Assembly (NCBI RefSeq): GCF_022201045.2
Contig: NC_068561.1
Coordinates: 23,318,501 to 23,382,500, forward strand
DNA length: 64,000 bases
Direction of reading: 5' to 3'
From: Citrus sinensis
Lineage: Eukaryota > Streptophyta > Magnoliopsida > Sapindales > Rutaceae
Shown: piece by piece, positions 11,215 through 23,393 of the stretch
How positions within the stretch are numbered: the first letter of the stretch is position 1
Layout of the letters: each line of letters begins with the position of its first letter
Position numbers and translations under genes: made by a program
The notes under the pieces: model-generated
The model's database searches: none
Told to the model about the DNA's origin: nothing
Seen by the model: the letters and a program-made list of their open reading frames with translations, nothing else

Positions 11215-13868
11215 TTACACGACAACTCTTGAAACATGCTGAAGAGATATATCAAGCCGCCGTATACAAAGTTCCAACTTGAGGTCTCCCGAAGAACCAA
11301 AGGATTCAATTGGAACTAGTAGGAATCCTGTTGAAGGAGGGTTATCAACTCGATTTTGAATGTTCTTTGTAAAAGATTGAAATCTAACCGTGCTTCCAGC
11401 AGGTCCTGCAAAAATACTGTAGAAGAGACATCCCTTGCACAAGGGTGCAATGCAGCTAACTGATATTACATGCCCAAGAGTTTCAGACCTACTGCTGAGA
11501 ATAAACAGTACACCATCTCCCTCTTCTTGAAGAACAATAAATCTGTTGTTAACATTTAAGGTAACCTCTACAACTTCATTGTACAGAAAATGTAATGCAG
11601 AATTTTTATGTTTAGCACTAAAGTGTTTGTACAAATGGTTGGCTGAACCAACAAAGTTGCAGTCTGGAATGGGGCAAGAACATGGCACATGGGGGCAAAT
11701 CTTCTCATGATCATGTTTCTTCCCATAACTCATTGTTACTTTACACCCATAATTTGAGTTCCGACATGTTACTTTAACAGATTCTAAAACTTTCTCGATG
11801 GCCCTGCAACGGTTGTAGCCAATAGGCGTACAACAAGATGGACATTTATTCATAATTTTGGAGCAGCAGGTAGAGCAAGCTATATGCCCATTTTCACACT
11901 GAATTGCAATCCAAGAATGCATCAAGATATCAGATTTGTTTTCATGGGAGGTCATCAGACAATTTAGAGTACCGAAGTACATTAAAAAAATAAATAAATA
12001 TGCATGCCAGCACAAAATGCACTAACTTACGTGAACTCTTATCTCAGTTTTGGATATGACACAGTAACTAAAATGGGTACTCAAGGACATGAATATTTTC
12101 TCTATTAAAATGGAGATTCAGTAGCCATGCAATATCCTTTGGCAAGTGAATAATCCAATCAACAGGTATGCACACTCCTCCCTCCTCATATACAGTTATG
12201 CATGGAAATCTGTTTCTGCGCGTGTGCACACGTGCAATGATAATATTAATATGTAACTAGCTACATGGATATATAATTACGAATTAAACCATTTCTTTAA
12301 TACTTCTAATGAACCTTGAATGATTAACCCATCTCCAAACTCCTTTTCACCAAATTTCTCTAATGAATGGTAGTCTCCAGGTTTGATTTAAGCCTATAAA
12401 CTCTAGGACTTCTTTGGGATAATAAACAACTAAAAAGCTCCATGTTGGCAATGACAACTACAAAAAGGGACCTAGAAGTGAGAGTCAAGGCACATTCAAT
12501 TTATCTTGAAAGATAAGGTGCTGCTAGATACACCGAAAATTGGGATCCTCATGAAGTTATCACACAAACTCATACCAGAAACTGGCTAAAAATTTCAAAA
12601 TTTAGACAGATTAAAACCATCAAGCTGTGAGAACAATACTGGTACAGGAACCACAGCAGTCTTTAATGACCAGAAAGTGATGGTAAACAGCCTAATCAAT
12701 GTCTATTTTTTTGAGACAAAAATTAAGTAGATTGTATTTAGAGAAAAAAAGATTTACAAAAAGTGAAAAAGTGGCCAATCAATGCCCGTAGATGGCATAT
12801 AGATTATAAAATGACCAGAGCTTCAACACAGAGAAGTACTTAGACACCTATGAAATATGCTGGAGAATGAGTTGATAGCAAGCCATCTTGCAACATACAT
12901 AACAGGAGAGATTTTATGATGCATAATCATCTGTTTCACCAAGAAAATCTACTATTAAAGATGTGTATAAATTTTATATGTACTGATGTACACTTTTTAC
13001 TTTAGTAGCCTCTTTTGCAAATGGACTCTCAATTTTACCTATCTGGCACATTAAGCATCTGCATGTCATTCTACTCATTCCTGTATTTAGTAAAACATTT
13101 TAAGGCGGACATGTCTACCTCTATCTAATCATGTCAAAGACCTACAATAGTTGGTGTCCTCATAGCCAAGTCAATCTGCTGGACCTAATTATGCTCCCTG
13201 GCTAGATGCCCTAGCGTCAATTTTTCTGAATACAATAGAAATTAGGCAGCAGAATTGGCTAATCTTCAATCTCAATGCCGTTTCCCTTACAGATTTTATT
13301 GCCTCTTCTTTCTAACCTCATTAATATACCAATAAATTCATCTTCACACATGATGCAATGTTCTCCATGTCTCAAAGTTAAAACCTTAACAAACAACAAA
13401 AATCTTAACTTCACATAACAGAATCTCAACACAACTCTCTCCAAAACACAAGACAAAACCCAGATAGAAGTATAATAAAAACCAAGTCAAAATCATTTGT
13501 ATTCCATGCAAAATAAACACTCCCAACTGAAAAGCAAGAACGTTTGAGAGAAATCAAACCTGGAAAACAGGAGCGGTCAATGACTCATAGCAAATGGGAC
13601 AGTCAAAAACTTCAGGGTCAGTTACGGTCACAGAAAAGGGTCCATTTCTAGAGGGTCCCGCGAGATCAAGATCAGCCTTCTCTCCATTGCCGCCATTATC
13701 AACGCTTTCATCATCTTCTTCTTGATGATGTGTTTCTTCTTCTTCTTCTTCTTCTTCTCCATCCCTCAAGTTGGTTTGAGGATGACGATGAGGAGCTCTC
13801 CTTTGTCTCTTTGAATTTCCGCTCGGTCCTTCTCCCTCTTCTAATCTCCCCACCGAGAATTTTGCCAT
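11215..13868 (-). CDS. SINA-like E3 ubiquitin ligase (RING + SIAH zinc fingers), array member 4
   Basis: Exon 1 (minus 13868-13560) and exon 2 (11898-11215) flank a 1.66-kb intron and join in phase 0 at ...APVFQ|CENGH..., giving about 330 residues. Residues 1-85 form a charged, low-complexity linker with runs of Glu encoded by GAA/GAG repeats. The RING follows with C90, C93, C104, H108, C111, C114, C122 and C125, then the SIAH zinc-finger segment and the C-terminal beta domain. The start MAKFSVGRLE is typical of SINA-like proteins. This is the most canonical member of the array. It is divergently oriented to CLPP3, with about 0.9 kb between the start codons. It is probably a functional cytosolic or nuclear E3 ligase; its substrate is unknown. 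Confidence 0.92.
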
Positions 13869-14762
13869 TTTTTCCCCTATTTCTGTAACTCTCTAGATTT
13901 TCGCATTCAATCGGAAGAAAAAGAAAGAATTAAATTGATAATCTAATTTGTGGTAAGCATTGAAAAAAATTAAAATATTTTACTTTATTAATTATGATAA
14001 TTTTTAATTTTTATCACCTAAATCCCTCAATTTTCAAGTTTCTTAAATAAGGACTTTATTTATGTATTTAAAATAACTTGTTTTGGGTCTCTGAATGATG
14101 CCGTCTCTTAATGACGTTGTTAATTTTTTTTTACAGCAACAATGATGTAATAAATATAATTTTTTAAATTTTTAATTAATATTATAAATATTTATATAAA
14201 TAAAAAAATATAATTTTTTTAAAAATATTATACTAATAATAATTTAGGTAAAAGAATATTTATAAATTAAAAATAGAAGAAAAAGAGTTATAATATAACA
14301 TAACTCCTCTTCTTTTTTAATTTATATGTATTTTCTATTTTTTTAAATTCATCAACTTAATTTTAAAAATCACCTAATATTTAATAATTATTTATTTATT
14401 TATTTATTTACTTACTTAATTAATTTAATACTAAGGATTAAAATATTTAAATTTAAAGATCTAAAATAATTTCTTTATCAATACTGTAAAAAAGTATACA
14501 GTATTATAGAAAAATCTATAATAAGATGAAATAAATTATAAAAGGGCTTCACTCTCCTTTCAAAAAAAAAAAAAAGAGGGCTTCACTCTAGACTCTAGTT
14601 GTATTAAACGACATCGCCTTAAGTGTTGTCGTCGTAGCAGTAGTACGACATCGTATAACGACAAAGCGAAAGAAAGAACACGATATTTTCGACCCTGTTT
14701 CTCGTTCTGAAATTAAACTTTCTCGAACTCAACCCACCCAGCAAACAAATCCAAATAAGAAG
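13869..14762. promoter_or_regulatory. shared upstream region of SINA-like member 4 and CLPP3
   Basis: Divergent intergenic region. The centre is AT-rich. About 14608-14665, close to CLPP3, repeats ACGACATCG-type words on both strands. No clear TATA box can be assigned to CLPP3, as is common for housekeeping plastid-protein genes. Shared bidirectional control is inferred from layout only. Confidence 0.4.
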
Positions 14763-17740
14763 ATGGAGATGAGTTTGACAGCATCTTCATTTTCGAAGCC
14801 ACTCTTCTTCTCAAACCAATCCCTATCGAAAACCCACTTTCTCACTGCCGCTAATAACACTAACACTAGCACTACAATCAAAACGAGGAGACCCACTTGC
14901 ATAAAGGCCGCGAATAGTTCACCTTCAATAGCACAGACCTTATCTACCAACTGGGATGTCTCCAATTTTGCTGTTAATAATAATACTTCATCTCCATATC
15001 TGCCCAAATTTGAGGAGCTTGACACCACTAACATGCTTCTCCGTCAGAGAATTATCTTCTTGGGATCCCAGGTTATATTTGTTGTACTTAGTTTTACTTT
15101 CACTAATGGGTTTGTTTATTGTTGTATTTGAATAGGTTTCAAATATATGAATTAGTGTGTTTATAGATTAATGTTGGATTTTTGAAGTGGGTTTTGCTTG
15201 TAATTTGTTTTATGTTCCATTTTTATCTTTTAGAGATATGAGAAGCTAGGTTCTAATTGTTTCCCCCTATATGAATGAAAGTTTTGATATTTTTTTTTTT
15301 TTGTTTTGGGTTCATTTATTACAGAAGCTGGATGCAAGTTATTCTCATTGTTTTATGAAATTTTTTGACTATGTGATTTTGATTTTGAAGATTACAAGGT
15401 GGTTTGTTAGTGCTAGACGATGTTTGTTTAATGCATAATTCGTAGTCAAAGCTGGGAAATGGTTAGGGAATTTTTTTTTTCTTTTTTCAATCCATTAATT
15501 CAGTGAGTTTCAATTCATTTTGGGCAGGTTGATGACTTGACTGCTGATTTCATCATAAGTCAGCTCTTATTTCTTGATGCCGAAGATTCTAAAAAAGATA
15601 TCAGGTTGTTTATTAATTCACCTGGTGGCTCTGTTACTGCTGGTATGTCTATTGTTGTCTACTATACAATCAACTTGTTATTTTACTCTTTGTTTGTGTT
15701 GAAACTAAAGATTGTTTCTAAATTTGTGAACATATCTGTAAAGTTCCAGGCCTGTGTTGTTGCAGTTTTAGAACTTGATAATCATTCAAAATCATTCAGC
15801 TAGTCCTAATAAAGGAGAGTTCTGATGGAGAAAATGAATGGTAAATCATTTGTAAAACTATTATGGGCAGCCATTCTTTAGATTTGGTGTCAAACTTAGA
15901 TGGGTGAGGTGGACTTAATTTTCCAAAATGATTCATTATGATCCAAGTAAACAGCAGTCTAGATATTGCTGAGTTTTCTTTTTCTTTTTTTTCCTTGGAA
16001 AAATAGACATTACTGGGTTGAGTTTAGTACATTGTAAAACTTCTGGTCAAGTTCTAATTCTATTTTTCTTTTTACATTCGTTGCTAAGGAATGGGAATAT
16101 ATGATGCAATGAAGTTATGCAAGGCTGATGTTTCAACTATTTGCTTGGGGCTTGCTGCATCTATGGGTGCATTCCTGCTAGCAGCTGGTTCAAAAGGGAA
16201 GAGATATTGCATGCCTAATGCAAGAGTAATGATCCATCAACCTCTTGGGACTGCTGGAGGCAAAGTGAGTATTTATCATCTACTTTTGTAACTGGAAATT
16301 TGAAGTTGCTAATGCACCAAAGAGACTAGAACTGAGACTACACTCCCCAACTTGAAATCAGAAGCAAGCGATAAAATTACAATTCTGTCCTCCTGGACCA
16401 GAATTATTGGGTACTTAATAGTATGATATTCGATACCTCTTGGGGTGACTAAGATGCTGAGAGGACAGAATTATTGGGTACTTAATAGTATGATATTCGA
16501 TACCTCTTGGGGTGACTAAGATGCTGATACAGCAGTCATAACATGAATACTGTATTTCCTCTTTGAAAACAAATGGAGTCCTAAGGCCACCATCTATAAG
16601 CCACTCGTAGCATCTATTAGTTTCCATATGCAAATTCATATTTTAGTAGTATGATACTTAAAGAGTTTTGTCAGCCTGTCAAGTGTTATTAAATCATTAG
16701 ATATTTTTTGTGTGAGGTACTTAAAGCATTTGAATAATGAATTTTTAAGTGAGCCAAGAAAATCACTTAGTAGCACCTCATCTTACAAGCTCTTATTAAC
16801 TGTAGAGAGGAGATGAACAACGTATGTTCTCTTTGAGACGGGGTTCTTATGATTTTTAATTGAAGTTGAGTTTATTGCTAGTGTCCAGTGCCTTCTTCTT
16901 TCTTATATATAATCTCTTATAAACATACCCATATAGGTTGGTGTTGATTTCTTTGAGGACATAGACTTTTTTGGAATTAATTTGTCCAAAAATTGAGTGA
17001 AAATTTCAACTCTACTCATTAAAGAACGTTTAGCTCAATAATAATTGCTACTACTGAAGTTGTAACTCTAGGAGATTGATGTTATCTATATAATGTTACA
17101 GTTTATAGAAGGTTATACTTGTTTAGTGCATAATTGCGAAGGTGTTCTCATTGTTACAGATTATCTGGCATGTTTTCTGTTAGATATTTCTGTGATTGGA
17201 TTCAAATTTCTATCTGATTTCAGGCAACAGATATGAGCATACGGATTAGAGAGATGTCTTACCACAAGGTTAAGCTGAACAAGATATTATCTAGAGCTAC
17301 CGGAAAGCCTGTGCAGCAGGTCGGGCATTAACCTATTTTATCTTCACAATCTTTTATTTTCCAATTCTCCTTAGATGCATTTTCATTTTACCTCTTTCAT
17401 TTTTCATCCCTTTCACATTTTTTGTTTTTCTTTTGACTATTTGTAGATTGAGCTGGACACTGACCGTGATAATTTCATGGATGCTTGGGAAGCAAAGGAA
17501 TACGGGTTGGTAGATGCAGTCATCGATGATGGCAAGCCAGGATTAGTTGCACCTACTTCTGAAGCAATACCTCCACCAAAACCTCGTGTATGGCACATGT
17601 GGAATATTGAAGGTAGCAGGAAAGCAAAGAAAAAGTTGCCCTCAGAGCATAATCTGTTGCAGAATGGAAATATAGGAGGTCAAGGAGGTGGAGAGGACAG
17701 AGGCACTGAAGAAGAAAAGAAAGAATCTGCTCCTGTGTGA
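14763..17740 (+). CDS. CLPP3: chloroplast ATP-dependent Clp protease proteolytic subunit 3
   Basis: Five exons (14763-15071, 15528-15642, 16089-16264, 17224-17319, 17447-17740) join in frame to about 329 residues. Residues 1-65 or so, rich in Ser/Thr/Asn, look like a chloroplast transit peptide. The ClpP fold follows with the serine protease triad: S166 in [10 protein letters not shown]191 in MIHQP and D236 in ELDTDRD. The C-terminal extension after [11 protein letters not shown] ([15 protein letters not shown]) is typical of CLPP3 rather than CLPP4-6. The product would be one catalytic subunit of the mixed plastid ClpPR core, degrading stromal proteins delivered by ClpC chaperones. The ATG at 14763 is the first in frame, with another at 14769. 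Intron 3 holds a 67-bp tandem duplication. Confidence 0.95.
16399..16530. repeat. 67-bp tandem duplication in a CLPP3 intron
   Basis: The unit beginning CAGAATTATTGGGTACTTAA occurs at 16399 and again at 16466, nearly identical through GACTAAGATGCTGA. It lies wholly inside the intron between exons 3 and 4. The high identity suggests a recent slippage or repair duplication. Confidence 0.9.
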
Positions 17741-18466
17741 GAGTCCTTCAATCTTCCAATTTTTGTTGGCTTATATCGTCTTGTGTTGCTTACCCAACTC
17801 AGTAGTGTAAGATTCAAAATGGCTACCGATTACTGAAGATAAATTTTTGGTAGAATTGACCACATTTTATGTATTTAATTCAGAACAGTGCTCAATTGTG
17901 CATTCACAGTTGTGATTTCTTCTCGTGTTATCTGTATTTTGTGGTGAAGCGGCTTAACGAATGCTCAGCCACAATAGCATTTGGTTTTATTAATTTAATT
18001 TTGTTAAATAAAGCCAACCTCTTAATAATGCTTCTAGAAAAATTATATTTGCAATATAATATACATTTGATGGCTAGCTCACGAAAATTATGCTAATGGC
18101 TCAATGTAATCAGGGAACAAGGGATACTAACAAAACGCTTCCTGATTTAGGAACAAGATGGCTGACAATTCATTTCAATCCGAAAACATATTTTACCAGA
18201 AAAAGCCAACGTCCTTCTTTCAAATTTTCAATTTCAAAGCCTACTTAATACACAAATGATTCAAGGAGGAAAGACATAATTTGTGGACTCTGCGCCCCGG
18301 AACGTTCATCAAGCTTTTCGAATGTTAACCATCTCTACTTCACATTCTGGCTGTACACTAGTCGACGCTTAATCCCTACCACAATTAACTTTTCCAGTAC
18401 ATCAGCGTTGGCCAGGCCATATTTAAGGGGAAATTACACACAGCCTAGTTTAAAATAAGGCTAATG
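17741..18466. other. 3' region between convergent CLPP3 and EAF
   Basis: Holds the 3' UTRs of the two convergent genes. No other gene is seen; the plus-strand ORF near 17869-18096 is UTR sequence. Confidence 0.5.
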
Positions 18467-18579
18467 CTAAGTTACATGCATGTAACTTACAACCCTCTCA
18501 CATGAATAGTGAATGGTGTGGGCCCACTCACTATTCATGTGAGAGAGTTAGGGTTGTAAGTTATATGCATGTAACTTAG
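18467..18579. mobile_element. 113-bp near-perfect foldback element
   Basis: Two arms of about 46-50 bp (CTAAGTTACATGCATGTAAC... and its reverse complement ending at 18579) flank a short centre containing GTGGGCCCAC. Each arm carries its own small palindrome, TTACATGCATGTAA in the left arm. It looks like a tiny MITE or foldback transposon. It lies 170-282 nt beyond the EAF stop codon, so it could form a strong hairpin in the EAF 3' UTR. Confidence 0.75.
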
Positions 18580-18748
18580 GGGGATCTTAAAATAATAATA
18601 CTAATACTCTAAATCTCTCCCTATATTTGGTCTGGTTATCACTGTATTCATAAATTTGTCCTAAAATCTGCTTCCACTATAACTGTTAAAACACTGTCGG
18701 CAAGACTAACATCGGGAATCACCACCTGCCCTGCAAGACTTCCATATC

Positions 18749-21538
18749 TCAGATAGAGTTGACTGAGTCAGCACCACTGCTTTCACTATCAGTGCTAGTA
18801 CTCACACTCGCACTTTCACTTCCACTCCCACTCCCACTTTCTGTCCCAGTACTCTCACTGTCACTGCTGCTGCTGCTTGAGCTTGATTCCTCTCTCCCTT
18901 CTGCATTTACCTGAGCTCTAAGAGCTTCTGCAGCATTAGGGCCCTTATCAGGATAATCATCACTAACATCTACAGCAATTTCATCATCCATGTCCATTTG
19001 ATGTGGTAAGTTGATATCAATATCAAGACCAGTGCGAGATTCCTTTTCATAAGTACTCCCTCTTGCTGCCTCACAGCTATCATCACTGTCGTCAACTATG
19101 TCAACATTTTCTTCGGGTTCAAAATTCTTAGGTTCTGGTGATGATGTTGATGGATTAGGAAGGGGTGGAAAAGACCCCCTATCCTTCCCACTTTTACTTT
19201 CTGCACCTGGGAAGGCAAAATCTTAGTCAAAGGCAAAAGCAGTGCCTAAAGCCAACATATATCTAAAAGAAATAAAAGTTAATGCAACGAAAATTCCAAA
19301 TTTCACCTAAATGCAGGTAATTACATGTAATAAAAGTTTATCAAATCCTTCCTAACATTAGAATTTGCCTCGGGCATGGTATTTGTGCCATATGTATGAT
19401 AAAATCGAAGTACTAGAGCATGTCCGGTTAGTGAGCAGCCACCCCCACCTGTAAGCCCAAACCAGTAATCAAACTGGATGTATTTTTTCGAAAGTAAGTT
19501 TTGCGTTAGAAAAGTCCCCATCTTTACCTTCAACATTTAATTTAAACATTGGAAATTGTTTTAAGAAGACTAAAATTGGTCTTGTTTTCATTTACTCCTA
19601 AGGGGCACAAATAGACGTATTTCTGATGCACAAATCAGAACATGAAGGATGGAGATCCCGAACTTTGAAGCAGAATCCTGATGCAATAAGCATGCAGATA
19701 GAGTGAACAAGTAGGCTCAAAAAACCGTAAACAGAATTGGTATGAAAGAAGAAAGTCAGAAGAACCCACATTGATCTCATCTAATAGTACTCGATCAGTA
19801 TGTCCTGATAGGCAGAACTTAAGCTAATATTGGAATTTAACTGAAAAATAAAAAATAAAAAATAAAAGAAAGAAAGAAAGAGAAGGAGGAACCATACCAG
19901 AGTTTCCTGAGTTTCCAATGTCAATCTGTTCCACCTGAACCTGCAGAATTGCGTAAAAGAAAGCGGATCGATTGAGAATTCAAAATAGATGCCAAAATTG
20001 AAATGCTGTCAGAGATCCATTAGCATCATAAATGACAAAATATATATGTTATGTTTATGCTTGGGCAAAAGCAATGTGAAAATACAATGAAGGTCAATCA
20101 CCAACAAAGTCGGTTAGATCTGACTTCATTGCGTGCTACATGCACCTAGAAAATAACGACACCTGATGCAGTAAGCACATAAAACTGTCCAACCATCACA
20201 AGAGTGATTCCATTAAAAGTATATAATTAAACAGACACAATTCATGCGTGTGCATTACTAAGTTGATAGTGTAGCTGATACTAATCAAAAGCATTAGTAA
20301 TCTCCAATGACAGATCAGGAACTACATGTTCTTCAATCTGCTTATTACTGTATTCTCGCAAAAGATATGAAAATCTGTACACTTACCGCTTCATGAACAG
20401 TGCCTGTGTTTGAAGGCTGAGGTTTGGATCCTTTACCAACTGGTGTGGAATAAGATTCCGCTACAGGTACAACAGAGGTAGTAATGGTTGATGCAGCTGT
20501 AGCCGCAGGCTCACCAGGTAGCCGAACATGCCTCAGACGCTTTACTGCTCGGTGCAACCGCTCCAACCGAAATGTCTCACCGTCAAAAAATAGAACTGCA
20601 TCGTTATCCCTATAATCTTCACTAACACCTTCAAAGATCACCTTGGGTTTTCCATGTTGGTTGTTCTGATATTCTACAGTAACCCGATTATCCCTGTTCT
20701 TGTGCAGCAATCCAGGTTGGTTATTATCAATCGAAGCCGGCTTGAATTCATCTACACAGAAAGGGAAAGAGACAGCAAGCGTATCAACACCGTCTAACAT
20801 ACAAAACAAGCACAATTTGGGACCATCTGGTCATTGACAAACCCAACCAAATGAACAATGCGCATGATTCTTTTGTTTCCTTAAAAGTTAACTTCATAAT
20901 TTCAACGTAAAAAAAAAAAAAAGAGAGAGAGAGAGAGACATAAATCCCTTCTTAATTCTTATGCGTACCCTGGGCAAAAACCAAATGCACTTCATCTTCT
21001 ATATGATTCAAGTTTCTTCTTCTTGTCCTGGACTATCTAAAAAAAATTAAAAAGTGTATCCGCTTTTTTTCTTCAAAGTTTTTTCCTTCTGTAACTATCG
21101 CATACTTGTGATTCAAACCCCTTCAAAATCTAGAGTGAGCGGGAGCATTCTAACAGAAAACTCTTGTACCGCCCAAGAAGTTTTACAAGTTGAACCATGA
21201 TAAATTCTTCAATGTTCCTCAGTTTACTTATATTATAAGAGAAATAAAACAAATGATTAGCAGACTATGTTGGTATGTTGCCACCTGAATTCAATCTAGA
21301 ATTCTAACAGAATTTACACACAGAACTCAAATTTTCTCAGTTTTATTGAATATTCCCATTAAACAAACAGAACCCAGAAAATATTTGACAGAGATAAGTA
21401 CTTACATCGTAAAGTGCAGAACTTGGGAGAGTGATGACTTTGTTGGTGGTGATTGTCATTAAAAGATGGGCCCAGCTTTATGTTGTACCACTGGCCGGGT
21501 TCAGGAGCCGTGCTTGGCTCTTCGCTGTTGTTCGCCAT
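18749..21538 (-). CDS. ELL-associated factor (EAF) family transcription elongation protein
   Basis: Four minus-strand exons, 21538-21406, 20751-20387, 19940-19898 and 19206-18749, join in frame to about 332 residues. Residues 1-130 form the EAF N-terminal domain (PGQWYNIKLGPSF..., VTVEYQNN, EGVSEDYRDNDAVLFFDGETFRLERLHRAVKRLRHVR). The C-terminal half is acidic and serine-rich, ending in a long Ser/Glu/Asp/Gly stretch, as in animal EAF transactivation regions. EAF partners ELL in RNA polymerase II elongation complexes; the plant role is inferred from the family. The start MANNSEEPST is the first ATG of the open exon. The third exon is only 43 bp. The gene is convergent with CLPP3. Confidence 0.88.
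20918..20938. repeat. GA microsatellite in EAF intron 1
   Basis: A poly-A tract followed by a short run of GA dinucleotides, a simple-sequence repeat with no evident function. Confidence 0.8.
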
Positions 21539-22099
21539 TCTCGTATGTGAGTCTTATAATTCATCAGATTTTGGTCGTTTCAAGCATATAATCGAATCCT
21601 CAAGCTCGAGGGTTTGCTTTTGTTTTGTGTGGTTACTTGCAGAGAAGTCCAGAGAGCAATGTGGATAAAGGGTAGATTTGTCTTTTCTCGCTGCACTACG
21701 GGTCGTTAATTCGTTGCATTTCATAGCGGGTGAAGTTGAAACTGGTTTTTCTAATAAAATAATAATAACTAACAAGTAACAACCATTGAAATAAGGGATC
21801 CTGAATACAAATATCTCATTAGAATTTAAAAATAAATTTAAAAAATTACGCTTAAAATTAATTATATAATAATTAAATTACAATCTATAAATATTAATAT
21901 ATTTGCAACGATTATTTTATTTTATTTTATCACAATGTAACCTTTAGATCAATAAATTGTTAGGTTATGCTTGGATAGCTTTTCACGGTGCAATTGGAAT
22001 TTTTTTTTTTTTTTTGGGTTTTAAATTAAGAAAATATAGCTTTCATAGATTAAATCAGAAAAGAGCAACATAATTTGGGGTGTGATTGTTTCCACCCAT
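21539..22099. promoter_or_regulatory. EAF upstream region
   Basis: Presumed promoter of the minus-strand EAF gene followed by AT-rich DNA with poly-T. No clear core element could be assigned. Confidence 0.3.
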
Positions 22100-22810
22100 A
22101 CGACAGGGTTTTCAAACTGTAAAGCTGTCTTAGTTAAAAGAGTGCTATCTTGAATTGCCGAAATGGTGGATTTCTGTCTTGCTGCCTTTCTTATTCAAAA
22201 TTAGATCAACCGTCTCCTTTGAATGTGTTTCGATGATCAATGGAGAGTGACTTGCAGCAGACTGAGCAATCTGGATCCCCAATTTTACAGCTTCAGCTAC
22301 CATCAATGCAACACTATCTTGGAAACAACTCCCTTTGAACTAAATCAATCTGCTGTAGTAATCTTGCCACCTGGGTCTGAAATTGCAAACAACTCCCGAA
22401 CCTGCCACCTGATCCTTATATCTTTTTAGCTGTATCACATTAACTTTGAGCCATCCATGAGGGGGAGAATTCCAAGTCTGATTCTTGTACAGAGTGCCCG
22501 ATACTTTTGATTCTTCTATATGATTCCAGAAATACTTACAGCTCTTGCCACTGATAGTTGTGAATCTTCTTTCTTTCCCTCATAGATGAGAAGATTCCTA
22601 GGGTTCCAGATGGCTCAACACAAAACGACTATTAGCTCCAGTGCTTTTTTACTTCTTTTTCTAAGCATTTCTTGCAAAGCACTCAGCATATCTTGGTGAT
22701 CAAGCAGCTTTACTTCATCAGCAAAGATTGTATTCTTCCAAACTTCTCGAGCACATTTCAGCCCACATCTGTGGCAAAGGATAAAACCTTCCTTTTCCAA
22801 AGATTTTGAA
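22100..22810 (-). mobile_element. LINE remnant (zinc-knuckle and RNase H-like region)
   Basis: Minus-strand frames read CHRCGLKCAREVWKN, then ALELIVVLCWAIWNPRN, the end region typical of plant L1-type LINE proteins. After a frame change they continue with SPPHGWLKVNV, AGSGVVCNFRPRWQD, VALMVAEAVKLGIQIAQSA and LIIETHSKETVDLILNKK, which follow the RNase H-like pattern of these elements. Stops and frame changes interrupt the coding sequence. No reverse transcriptase core is present, so this is a short 3' piece of an old, 5'-truncated copy. Confidence 0.65.
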
Positions 22811-23393
22811 CTGTAGGTTCTAGCTGCAAATATATTTGTGAGAATAAAAATATATACTGTGTTATCATATATGCTATGTTATATATTTATGAGAATTTTC
22901 TTGTAAAGCACTCAACATATCTTAGTGTTATAACACAACCTATATTTTTACTCTCATAAATATTGAAAAAAAAAAATTATTTCACTTAGAAAACTTAACC
23001 ACAGTGGAAGATATGGCTATCATTATTCAACTCTAAAATTATAAAAGAAAATAAAGTCTTCACATATATTACTACTCAAACTCATACTTCCAAAATTTTT
23101 AAGGGCACGGGTTATAAATAAGTAAAGAGTAATTATACACAAAGAGACTAAAACCTTCATTTGGATGCTAAAAATAAATAAATATAAGTGATTCATCCTG
23201 CCGATTCCTAATTTATATGAAAAAGTAATTTCTTTGAGAAAACTAATTATAAAAGTTACAAACTTCTTATGAATTAGGCACCGCAGGAACCGACCGGACT
23301 GGGCCGGACCGGGGCCGCGCATAATGGAAGTTTGGTATCTCCGGTCAGCAGAATTCCAGTTTTTCGTCCTGTATTCAAAAGCGAAGTGAGGCC
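22811..23393. other. intergenic; promoter of the gene at 23394
   Basis: AT-rich sequence, then a GC-rich patch at about 23278-23320 (ACCGACCGGACTGGGCCGGA) containing GGGCC words just upstream of the next start codon. It is probably the promoter of the following gene. Confidence 0.4.

Noticed and set aside
13259-13456. 65-codon minus-strand ORF
   Set aside because: It lies within the intron of SINA-like member 4; no recognisable domain.
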